DNA of 64,000 bases from Clostridium saccharobutylicum DSM 13864. GTDB taxonomy: Bacteria; Bacillota; Clostridia; Clostridiales; Clostridiaceae. The position numbers were made by a program, and so were the translations under genes. The DNA is taken from the NCBI RefSeq assembly GCF_000473995.1, contig NC_022571.1, forward strand, positions 4,971,001 through 5,035,000. Reading direction: 5' to 3'. Positions 18,432 to 25,912 of the stretch are shown here, one piece after another (the stretch's first letter is position 1; every line of letters starts with the position of its first letter). The notes under the pieces were generated by a model, which searched no databases, was not told where the DNA came from, and was given only the letters and a program-made list of their open reading frames with translations.

Positions 18432-18604
18432 ACTTTTGTATGGCATTTATACCACTGTTTTCTTATATATAACTCATCTAAATTAAATGTATATTTTTTT
18501 ATTCTCTTGTATATTCTTCATATGGTATTTATACCTCTATCACCTTATGAATATTAATGCACGTATATATTGTATTAATTGCCTATACATAATATATAAA
18601 ACAA
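18432..18604. repeat. Centromere-like direct repeat, copy upstream of parM
   Basis: The partner of 17050-17230: iterons TATGGCATTTATACC (18439-18453) and TATGGTATTTATACC (18521-18535), then GTATATATTGTA (18563) and TATACATAATATATAAA. The spacing matches the downstream copy to within about one base. Confidence 0.7.
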
Positions 18605-18609
18605 TATCT

Positions 18610-18792
18610 CTATTCTTTTAACTTATCTAAACCTAAATCAATTTCTTCACTTAATTCAGATTTATTAATTGTTTTCATTAAGTTAAAAAGCATGAATTCG
18701 GTAATTGTCATCCCTTGTTTCCGTGCCATTCTTTTTATGGCCATCTTCTGCTCTGTCGTAACTCTAAGCATGATCGTTGCATCTTTCATCAT
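18610..18792 (-). CDS. Small ribbon-helix-helix (CopG-like) regulator
   Basis: A 60-residue protein with a ribbon-helix-helix pattern: beta strand TIMLRVTTEQ, helix KMAIKRMARKQG, helix TITEFMLFNLMKTINKS. Such small proteins repress plasmid copy-number, partition or toxin genes. TAGGAGG precedes the start; ATGATG offers two adjacent start codons. A perfect 15+15-bp palindrome lies 28 bases upstream, a strong candidate for its own operator. The half-site GTATATATTGTA recurs in both centromere-like repeats, so it may also act there. Confidence 0.75.
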   Translation of the reverse strand: MMKDATIMLRVTTEQKMAIKRMARKQGMTITEFMLFNLMKTINKSELSEEIDLGLDKLKE

Positions 18793-18819
18793 GTACCTCC
18801 TAGTCTACATAATGTATAT

Positions 18820-18851
18820 AATGTATATATTGTATTTACAATATATACATT
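18820..18851. promoter_or_regulatory. Perfect 15-bp-arm palindrome (operator candidate)
   Basis: AATGTATATATTGTA, a TT spacer, then TACAATATATACATT. It lies just upstream of the ribbon-helix-helix gene and shares GTATATATTGTA with 17182-17193 and 18563-18574. Confidence 0.75.
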
Positions 18852-19050
18852 AGCACAACTAGTCCGAAGTTTTTGTAAAAATATGGAATGCATATTAAAG
18901 AATCACTCGACTTGTTTCGTATTATTTTATTGTTTATCATTTAATTGTAGTACTTCTAGAAATATTTTGATTTGCAAAAAATAAGAAGTATCTGCTTAGA
19001 TACCTCCTATAATTCTAATTTTTATATAATCTACTTTTAAATTTATTATG

Positions 19051-19213
19051 TTATGCAAATTCAAAAAATAATAAATCAATCTGATCTAGAGTCCTATTTT
19101 CCACCATTCTGCCTCAACAGATTGACTTACTAGACTAGCTATGAGATTACGCTGCTCCCTTTTATGAAAATAATCATGGCATTTTGGACTTGTTATTTTC
19201 TTTTATATGACTT
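19051..19213 (+). repeat. MITE-like element, diverged copy
   Basis: About 163 bp collinear with the intact copies: AATAATAAATCAATCTGATC, ACCATTCTGCCTCAACAGATTGAC, AGCTATGAGATTACGCTGC, CATTTTGGACTTGTTATTTTC. The terminal AGGCACA heptamers are no longer recognisable. Confidence 0.6.
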
Positions 19214-19214
19214 A

Positions 19215-19361
19215 TTATTTGTTTCCTGTTTGTTCATTTTGATTTGTAGCTTGTCTAACATTAATGTTTGAAATAGTTTGATTATCCTTATCTGAATATG
19301 TTATTTGAAGTATGTCACTTTCCCCAAAGAAGCCGTTTCTTTGGGGAGTTACATCCCAAAT
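19215..19361 (-). pseudogene. C-terminal fragment of an unknown gene
   Basis: A 48-codon minus-strand frame (includes FFGESDILQITYSDKDN and ends NEQTGNK) is bounded upstream by a stop and lacks a start codon or ribosome binding site. It reads like the tail of a longer protein. The family is not recognised. Confidence 0.35.
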
Positions 19362-19446
19362 TTAAATTACGAATTGTTTATATAAAAAAACACTAGATAT
19401 TATATCCAGTCTAAATAGTATTTCTTTTAACATATTCTATATAATT

Positions 19447-19713
19447 TTATACAGATTTAATCTCATCAATATATTTTTGCAATTCTTTTAATTTCATTCT
19501 TCTTTTCTTTATCTTCTCATTAGATTCATTAACTATCTTTTTCACATCAACAGGATCCCCATAATTAATTTTATCTTTTAGCTCAGCTTCAGCTATCTTT
19601 ATTTTCAAACTATTTATTTGGCTGGCTATTGCAGAATATAGTACATCAATCTCTTTTATAACTTTTTCTGCCGCTTTCTCTTTTGCAACTTCATTTGATA
19701 TTTCTCTATCCAT
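19447..19713 (-). CDS. Small coiled-coil protein, unknown function
   Basis: An 88-residue, highly charged, helical protein (heptad-like KEKAAEKVIKEIDVLYSAI, then a second helix KKIVNESNEKIKKRRMKLKE). It has no cysteine, signal peptide or membrane segment. GGGGGG lies before the ATG at proper spacing, which supports real translation. It stands alone between the partition region and the LD-carboxypeptidase. I do not recognise the family. Confidence 0.65.
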   Translation of the reverse strand: MDREISNEVAKEKAAEKVIKEIDVLYSAIASQINSLKIKIAEAELKDKINYGDPVDVKKIVNESNEKIKKRRMKLKELQKYIDEIKSV

Positions 19714-19988
19714 GTCTTTCCCCCCTGATTATCCCTTTTTACCATATATATGTACTGTCTTGTAATGATATGATTTATAAAAATAACATTTCATATTATT
19801 AATATTTCCAATAAATTAATTATCAAATATTTGAGTAGCTTCATATAATATTTTAGTAATAATGAAAAAAGTTTTTAATAATTTCAGCTTCTGTTAGCAG
19901 CTGAATGATAAATATTAATTATAGGAAGGAGTAGTTTTTACAAAATTACAAGAACATATATTATACGTTATTTAGAAGGTGAATTAAT

Positions 19989-20912
19989 ATGGCAACAAAA
20001 CCACAAATTTTACGTCCAGGGGATACAGTGGGAATAGTTACTTTAGGAAGTCCATTATATGAGAATGTTATTAATGCTCGTATACAAACTCTTCAGAATT
20101 TTGGTCTTAAAGTAGTTTTAGGGAAATACGTATATTCTTATAATGGATATCTTGCAGCCACAGAACAACAAAGAGCTTCAGATTTAATGGATATGTTTAA
20201 AAATCCTGATGTAAAGGCGATTATTCCTTCAAGAGGTGGAGTTGGTGTTGCAGGCATTATACCGTATCTTGATTTTTCTGTTATCGCACAAAATCCTAAA
20301 ATTGTTACAGGATATAGTGATATAACAATTTTACTAAATGCTTTGTATACATTAGCTGATTTAATTACTTTTCATAGTCTTCTTTTAATAGATTTTGAGG
20401 CAACCACACCTGAATACAACTTTAACCAATTCTTTACTGCAACAGCTACACTCACCTCACCAAGGCAACTCGAAAACCCTCCTGAAATCCCTCTAATAAG
20501 TAGAGTTCCTGGAAATGTAACAGGTCCTATAGTAGGCGGTAACCTTACATCCTTTGTAGATAACCTTGGTACTCCATTTGAAGTCGATACAAAAGGAAAG
20601 ATAATCTTAATCGAGGATGTTCATGAACCTGTTAATACAATCTACAGATATATTAACCACCTAATATTAGCTGGTAAATTTAAAGATTGTGCAGGTATTA
20701 TTATGGGAGAATGCTCACAGTGTGTAACTGCATATGATAAGTCATATGACGACTTAATTGATGAAGTTATGGTACCACTAAATAAACCTCTAATGACAAA
20801 TTTAGCATCAGGGCATGGCAAATACAAAATGGCTATACCTATAGGTGCTCAAGCTAACCTCAACACTTATAACAATACATTAACAGTGCTTGAACCAACA
20901 GTTCATATATAA
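19989..20912 (+). CDS. LD-carboxypeptidase (peptidase S66, LdcA/MccF-like)
   Basis: A 307-residue S66 serine peptidase. It shows the N-terminal family pattern LRPGDTVGIVTLGSP, the nucleophile motif GYSDIT with Ser near residue 104, the Glu in ILIEDVHEP (about 203) and the His in LASGHGKYK (about 275). Family members cut the L,D bond of muropeptide tetrapeptides during wall recycling; a subgroup (MccF) inactivates microcin C-type compounds. No signal peptide, so it should be cytoplasmic. The start at 19989 has AAGGTG upstream. LdcA or MccF function cannot be separated here. Confidence 0.88.
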   Translation: MATKPQILRPGDTVGIVTLGSPLYENVINARIQTLQNFGLKVVLGKYVYSYNGYLAATEQQRASDLMDMFKNPDVKAIIPSRGGVGVAGIIPYLDFSVIAQNPKIVTGYSDITILLNALYTLADLITFHSLLLIDFEATTPEYNFNQFFTATATLTSPRQLENPPEIPLISRVPGNVTGPIVGGNLTSFVDNLGTPFEVDTKGKIILIEDVHEPVNTIYRYINHLILAGKFKDCAGIIMGECSQCVTAYDKSYDDLIDEVMVPLNKPLMTNLASGHGKYKMAIPIGAQANLNTYNNTLTVLEPTVHI

Positions 20913-20984
20913 GAGTATATAAAAGATTTTTTATATACATTGAATCATTTTTTAATTCACATTTTTTATTTTTTCACAAAATAA

Positions 20985-22393
20985 AAGAGTGTCGCAAAAT
21001 GATTAAATTCTAATCAGGAGCGATGCCCTTTTTCGATTTAAATTAGTTAATTTCCAAACATTTAAAATTCCACATCAATTATTTAAAGATTTCTGACTTT
21101 TAAGCGCACTTAGCCTAGTCACTTTATTCCATAATTAGACAGCAGGTTTTAATTCATGAAGATGCTTATGAGTTCCTTCATTTTGTATTTTAGAATGTAA
21201 TTTGTTAATGTTGTAGCGAAAACAAAGCAAAATAAATTCAGTCTTGACACTATTTTTTCCACGTGTTAAAAATCTATTGAATTCATAATCACTTTTTAGA
21301 ACTCCAAATGCCCCTTCGACCTTAATAGATCTATTCATTCTCAATTTAGTCCCAAATTCAGTTGTAATATTTTTATAGGATATTTCACGTTTTTTCACAA
21401 AAGTTTTTGGAACCTGCATTTTTCTATTCCCTTTTGCTTTTGTACACTTTACTTTATAAGTACATTTATCACAAGTTTCACATTCATACACAGTAACTTC
21501 GGACTTGTATCCACTTGCGGATTTTCTGTAAATAATAGCAGTCGGTATCAATTTTCTATGATTATTGCAAATATAAAGATCAGATTGAGCATCGTATTTC
21601 ATATTTTCGCGTTTACTTATATCATTTTTAAAACTTCTTTTTTTCCACTTTTCATAAGTTTGTGGTTTTATGTATGGAATTTGTTTGTTAGATTCTAAAA
21701 ATATAACATCTTATAATTCTTCAAGGTTGATAATTTCAAAAAGAGCAAAAGTCTTCTGAAACATTTTTGCTTCATTTTTTTAAATAACTTTCTTCCAGAC
21801 AAATGTATAACAATTGGCATTCGCCTCGATTTTAGTACCATCAACAAATACATTTTCAAATAATATTTCTTTTTGAGTTGCTAGATATTTAACTTGTTGA
21901 TAAAATAAATCTTCAACCACTTCATTTGAAAGATAGTTTTTACTAAATCTACTAACCGTAGTATGATCAGGTGCTTTATAGCCTTGAAGTAATCACTAAA
22001 ATTTATATCTCTTTTACATGCTTTTTTTATTTTTCTGCTTGAATAAATATTTTGAGAATAAGCATAAGATATTATTTTAAACATTACTTTAGGTTCCACT
22101 GCCGGTTTTCTTCCAACGGAAAAGTACGCCTTATATAATTTCTGTAATCTAATCCCTCCAACACGTGGCTTAGCAAGCGTACAGAATCATCTTCAGGTAT
22201 TAAGTTTTCTAAACCTAATGGTAATATAAGTTAAAAATTATCATTAAACTCATTATAATTTTTAATGTATGATTTAGTTAGTTGCATAATTTAATTATAC
22301 AATCAATGTGAGTTCTTCAGAATTTACATTTTTTTATATCTAAAAAGTGAGCCGCTACAAAACTAAACTATGTTAGTTTTGCAACAGCCCCTT
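20985..22393 (-). mobile_element. Degenerate IS1182-family insertion sequence
   Basis: About 1.4 kb bounded by related ends: AGAGTGTCGCAAAA at the left, and the minus-strand GGGCTGTTGCAAAAC at the right. It encloses only broken transposase frames. A 128-bp copy of its right end recurs at 42575-42702. Confidence 0.8.
21135..22287 (-). pseudogene. IS1182-family transposase, inactivated
   Basis: Translation starts at 22287 (MQLTKSYIKNYNEFNDNF) and meets an in-frame TAA where a Gln codon is expected. It resumes with GLENLIPEDDSVRLLSHVL, shifts frame near 22140, continues as EPKVMFKIISYAYSQNIYSS (to about 21990) and breaks again. The C-terminal 155 residues (21135-21602) are open and carry the family's cysteine cluster CETCDKCTYKVKC and the end region AFGVLKSDYEFNRFL. 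Several independent lesions mean it is dead. Confidence 0.88.
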
Positions 22394-22543
22394 AACAAAT
22401 TTAAAATAACCAATTTAATTTCTATATAGTATACTTAATTCATAACCTAAGTTGTATGTTGAAGTAGATTGGTCTACTCACCCTTATTATTTAAAATACT
22501 GATTACAACCCCCACATTAATAACTCTTTTATTAATATGTTAA

Positions 22544-23272
22544 CTAGTTTTTTATTAAGTTTTTTACTAACCTTGTAGATACTAAGCATTCTTCACCATT
22601 TATCATTTTTATAATTCTATTATGCATGTCTATTTCTTTTATAAGATGTTTATTAACCAAAAAAGATCTGTGACATCTATAAAATCTCTCATCTAATTTA
22701 TCTTCAACTTGCTTCATTTTTGCATAAAATTCTACTTGTCTATCAATGGCATGCAAAACAACTTTATGTATAGTAGTTGAAGTTTCAAAAAATAAGATTT
22801 TATTGTATTCAATGTTTATAATTTTATCGTCTGCTTTTAGAGTAAAATTTTTCTGTAAATCTGTAGCTTTAGACGAATATTTTTTATTTGCATTTACAAT
22901 GCATTGATGTATTCTTTCTCTTACATTATTATAGTTATCTTTTATAATATAATCCATGGCTTCCACCTTATATATAAAGGTAAGATAACTCATTTCAGCA
23001 TGAGTAGTTACAAATACAATAAAGCCTCTTGGATCATATTCTCTAATTATTTCTGCTAATTTTATACCATTAATATCAGACTTTAAATCTACATCTAAAA
23101 AATACAAGCCAGATACATCATTATTTTTTAAATAATCTATAACACCCTTAGGATTCTCTGTAGACAAAGTCATTTCCATATCAAAATTTTCTATCATAAT
23201 AATATCTTCAATTGCTTTTGTAAATTTTTCTCTTTGTTCTTTATTATCTTCACAAACAAATACATTAATCAT
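22544..23272 (-). CDS. agrA: AgrA-type LytTR response regulator
   Basis: A 242-residue two-component regulator. The receiver domain (residues 1-125) has the acidic pair CEDN and phospho-acceptor Asp in YFLDVDLKSD (about residue 58). A LytTR DNA-binding domain (about 140-240) contains IEYNKILFFETS and the typical FYRCHRSFLVN motif. LytTR regulators of the AgrA group bind direct repeats upstream of target promoters. ATG 23272 overlaps the agrC stop by four bases, so the two are co-translated. With agrB and agrD next door this is a complete quorum-sensing circuit, likely controlling the adjacent lanthipeptide genes (inferred from position). Confidence 0.9.
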   Translation of the reverse strand: MINVFVCEDNKEQREKFTKAIEDIIMIENFDMEMTLSTENPKGVIDYLKNNDVSGLYFLDVDLKSDINGIKLAEIIREYDPRGFIVFVTTHAEMSYLTFIYKVEAMDYIIKDNYNNVRERIHQCIVNANKKYSSKATDLQKNFTLKADDKIINIEYNKILFFETSTTIHKVVLHAIDRQVEFYAKMKQVEDKLDERFYRCHRSFLVNKHLIKEIDMHNRIIKMINGEECLVSTRLVKNLIKN

Positions 23273-24597
23273 AATACATTCCTTTCTTTGTATACATGTG
23301 CTATTTCTAAGTTTTGAATAAATTCACCATTTTCTATTAAAGTATCTAAAGAAATATTAGTATAATTATTAATTAATTCCTTTAGGTTACTAAGACCCAA
23401 TCCACGATTTTTTCCTTTAGTGGAAAATCCACTTTGAAATAATTTATATATAGGAGGTGTGTCTTCGGGGCAGCTATTTATAATTGCTATTACTATGGAT
23501 TTATTTTTGTTTACAAGAGCCACTTTTAAAGAAGGGTTAGTACATGTTAAAGCTGCATCTACTGCATTGTCAATTAATATACCAATAACTCTACAAAGAT
23601 CAATTATCTCCATATCTATCATTTCAATAGATTCCATAACATCTATAAATACATCGATTCCAAGTTCCTGTGCTCTTATTAGTTTAGAAGACAAAATTCC
23701 TTTTAACTCTAGAATTTTTACATTTTTTAAAAGACCTATTTTAAAGTTATTTGATTCAATTCCTTTACCTAGTGGAATAATCTTATTCTTAAAATATGAT
23801 TCAAGCCCATCAATATCCCTATTTTCTATATACCCCAACATAGATGAAAGAATATTGATATAATCGTGCCTAAATACTCTCATTTCTGTGTAAAGTTTTT
23901 CTAAATTAATTGTATATTCCTGTAAACTTTCAAATTCATTTTGTTTATTTTTCAGTTCAAGTTCTTTAGTAATATTACGAATTAATATGTACATTATTAC
24001 AAGTAACAATATAAAATAAATAAAAAATAAGGTGCCATTCAGTTCTATAATTTCAGTGGTAAAACCATTATTACTTCCCAAAATAATGTTTGTATAAAAT
24101 ATTATAAGAGTTAATAGTAAACTTACTATAATTAAAATTCCAAACTTCCTCTTAAACTCAACTCTTGATAATTGTATTTTTTTATTTATTAAGATTCCTA
24201 TCAATTTGCTTATAATAAATATCATTATACAATCTGCTAGAAAAAATATTATATACATGATATGATTTTGAAAATCTATATTGAAATTCATACCAATAAT
24301 AAACATTCTAATAAAGCTTACTATATAATCTGAAATTACAGCTACTAACGTAGAAAGTAAAGATACTATTGCACCAATAACTGGCTTCTTATTTTTTCTA
24401 TATAAAAAAATTATAGCTATAATATTAATTGGTATAAACGATAAAAAACGCCAATACACATAAATAGGGATTGTTGCCACTTGAGTTATTCCAATCATTA
24501 TTAAAAGTTCTTTTTTAGTAATTTTGAAATCTGCTAAATTTACTATTGATATGTATATAAATACAATTGTAACTAAAGCACCAATAAAATTTTCCAT
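23269..24597 (-). CDS. agrC: AgrC-type peptide-sensing histidine kinase
   Basis: A 442-residue sensor kinase with about six N-terminal membrane segments (to about residue 205). A coiled linker leads to the phospho-acceptor region FRHDYINILSSMLGYIENRD, whose His is near residue 245. The GHKL ATPase domain follows, with N-box DNAVDAAL and G-box KGKNRGLGLSNLKELI. This layout is that of AgrC/ComD-like kinases. ATG 24597 is chosen because AAAAGG lies nine bases before it; the longer frame would need TTG. It lies downstream of agrBD and its terminator and just before agrA. Confidence 0.9.
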   Translation of the reverse strand: MENFIGALVTIVFIYISIVNLADFKITKKELLIMIGITQVATIPIYVYWRFLSFIPINIIAIIFLYRKNKKPVIGAIVSLLSTLVAVISDYIVSFIRMFIIGMNFNIDFQNHIMYIIFFLADCIMIFIISKLIGILINKKIQLSRVEFKRKFGILIIVSLLLTLIIFYTNIILGSNNGFTTEIIELNGTLFFIYFILLLVIMYILIRNITKELELKNKQNEFESLQEYTINLEKLYTEMRVFRHDYINILSSMLGYIENRDIDGLESYFKNKIIPLGKGIESNNFKIGLLKNVKILELKGILSSKLIRAQELGIDVFIDVMESIEMIDMEIIDLCRVIGILIDNAVDAALTCTNPSLKVALVNKNKSIVIAIINSCPEDTPPIYKLFQSGFSTKGKNRGLGLSNLKELINNYTNISLDTLIENGEFIQNLEIAHVYKERNVL

Positions 24598-24660
24598 AAC
24601 ATTTTTCCTTTTCAAACCTTTTATTAATAAAATTGTACCATAAAAATCTTTACAATAAAA

Positions 24661-24700
24661 ACCAGAAGACTGTAACTAAACCTAATTACAATCTTCTGGT
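24661..24700 (-). terminator. Terminator between agrD and agrC
   Basis: On the minus strand CCAGAAGATTGTAA pairs with TTACAGTCTTCTGG, followed by TTTTTATT. It lies two bases past the agrD stop. It would end the agrBD transcript, or partially reduce read-through into agrC and agrA. Confidence 0.85.
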
Positions 24701-24702
24701 TT

Positions 24703-24873
24703 TTATTTATTAACATTTTGCTTCAATAATTGGATTGGGATTTTTGTTTCATATATTCCCCCAAAGCAACACTTTTCCATTGCATTTTCACTTAGTTTTA
24801 TTGAAGCCTCTCCTAAAGAACATGCCATCTTTTCAGCTATTTTGTTAAATAAATTCTCTTTCATACTTTTCAT
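24703..24873 (-). CDS. agrD: AgrD-type autoinducing peptide precursor
   Basis: A 56-residue frame. The product begins MKSMKENLFNKIAEKMACSL, an amphipathic helix as in AgrD leaders. It continues SENAMEKCCFGGIYETKIPI and ends LLKQNVNK. The Cys-Cys followed by Phe-Gly-Gly-Ile-Tyr and then the acidic, Pro-containing tail match an AgrD core: a thiolactone between a Cys and a residue about five positions later, with a charged tail. It overlaps the agrB 3' end and lies before agrC, the canonical order. Which Cys forms the ring is uncertain. Confidence 0.85.
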   Translation of the reverse strand: MKSMKENLFNKIAEKMACSLGEASIKLSENAMEKCCFGGIYETKIPIQLLKQNVNK

Positions 24874-25480
24874 AATTTCTATATCCCCTTTTCATTAAAC
24901 TATATGTTATTGGTAAAATTACTATAACTGCAGAAATTGCAGATAAACTCATTAAGGTTTTTATTACATTGCTTGGAATTAATAGTGCTATTATCATTAA
25001 AACTATTCCTATTGTTATAGCTTCTTTTTTTCGCTTCTTTCTTAAATTAGCTCCAATTAGTGGATGATTTTCTGTATCTGCAGGAGCATATTTATATAAC
25101 AATATATTTACTATTGTAAAGATAATAAAAACTGTAAAATTGTTAAATTTTAAATAATAACTTAAGTAAGATCCAAGTACAAATATACTTAGTGAAACTA
25201 ATGTACATATAAGGCTATTTTTTGCATGAAGCCCAAATGCATTTCTTCTTATACTTGCAAAAATTAATGACATAAATATAGATTCTTTTAATAAATTAAA
25301 TCCTGCTGCTACGGTAAATATTACAATAAACTTTGATATATTAATAAGCAATATTTCAAGACCTAATTTCATTTTTTGTAGTTCTAATCCTTCTTTGTGC
25401 AAATAAGAATTTATATTATTTGTAATGATTTCAGCTATTTTTTCCATAAGACTTATTTGAACTTTAGTTTTATTCTTCAT
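24845..25480 (-). CDS. agrB: AgrB-type peptide-processing membrane endopeptidase
   Basis: A 211-residue AgrB-family protein with four to six membrane segments. The catalytic residues are recognisable: His in RRNAFGLHAKNS and the downstream Cys in LICTLVS, as in AgrB where His and Cys cut and cyclise AgrD. Positively charged KKRKKEAITIG separates two hydrophobic blocks. ATG 25480 has GGGTG six bases upstream; the longer GTG start is less likely. The agrD frame begins inside its 3' end. Confidence 0.9.
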   Translation of the reverse strand: MKNKTKVQISLMEKIAEIITNNINSYLHKEGLELQKMKLGLEILLINISKFIVIFTVAAGFNLLKESIFMSLIFASIRRNAFGLHAKNSLICTLVSLSIFVLGSYLSYYLKFNNFTVFIIFTIVNILLYKYAPADTENHPLIGANLRKKRKKEAITIGIVLMIIALLIPSNVIKTLMSLSAISAVIVILPITYSLMKRGYRNYEKYEREFI

Positions 25481-25608
25481 ATCCATCACCCAAATATATT
25501 TTAACACTTATTAGTAAAATATTTCGTATACATAATATATTTTATAAAATGGAATACTAAATGAATTGTATTTTTATTTTAAAGTAATAAATGTGCATAT
25601 TTTTGTAA

Positions 25609-25776
25609 TTAATGATTTTTTTTAATAATTAAAATATATATAGAAATTATAATTATAATGCAAAGAATAATTAAACTCATAATAGCTCCATATATTATTG
25701 GAGGCATTGGAAAAATCATCGCAGCTGCTAAAATTACAAAAAGAAGCATTAAAACTACTAATAAGGTTTCTCTCAT
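25609..25776 (-). CDS. Small two-helix membrane protein (possible immunity or accessory peptide)
   Basis: A 55-residue frame preceded by GTAGGAGG at good spacing. The product begins MRETLLVVLMLLFVILAAA, forming a first membrane helix. A PMPP turn leads into a second, Ile-rich helix (SLIILCIIIIISIYILI) and the tail KKNH. It lies between the lanthipeptide transporter and agrB on the same strand. No family is recognised. Small hydrophobic proteins in this position often serve as immunity or export helpers, but that is inference only. Confidence 0.6.
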   Translation of the reverse strand: MRETLLVVLMLLFVILAAAMIFPMPPIIYGAIMSLIILCIIIIISIYILIIKKNH

Positions 25777-25808
25777 GCTAATATATACCTCCTACTCTAT
25801 TTTTTATT

Positions 25809-25887
25809 AGTACATATGAAAGAAAATAATAAATCAATACTATCATTTAAGCTATCATATTAACTTATTATTTTCTATAATGTACCT
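25809..25887. repeat. Short inverted-repeat element related to the MITE family
   Basis: 79 bp with arms AGTACATATGAAAGAAAATA (left) and TTATTTTCTATAATGTACCT (right). These resemble the AGGCACATGAAAGAAAATAA termini of the 160-bp elements, with the middle removed. It lies between lanT and the small membrane protein gene. Confidence 0.55.
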
Positions 25888-25912
25888 GAATTTCTCTTGG
25901 CATTGTCTAATT

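Larger units (their letters stand above)
18852..19446. other. Intergenic stretch with MITE relic, hairpin and gene fragment
   Basis: It holds a diverged MITE copy at about 19051-19213. A minus-strand frame fragment lies at 19215-19361 without a start codon. A perfect hairpin TCCCCAAAGAA / TTCTTTGGGGA lies at 19321-19347. I see no intact gene. Confidence 0.55.
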
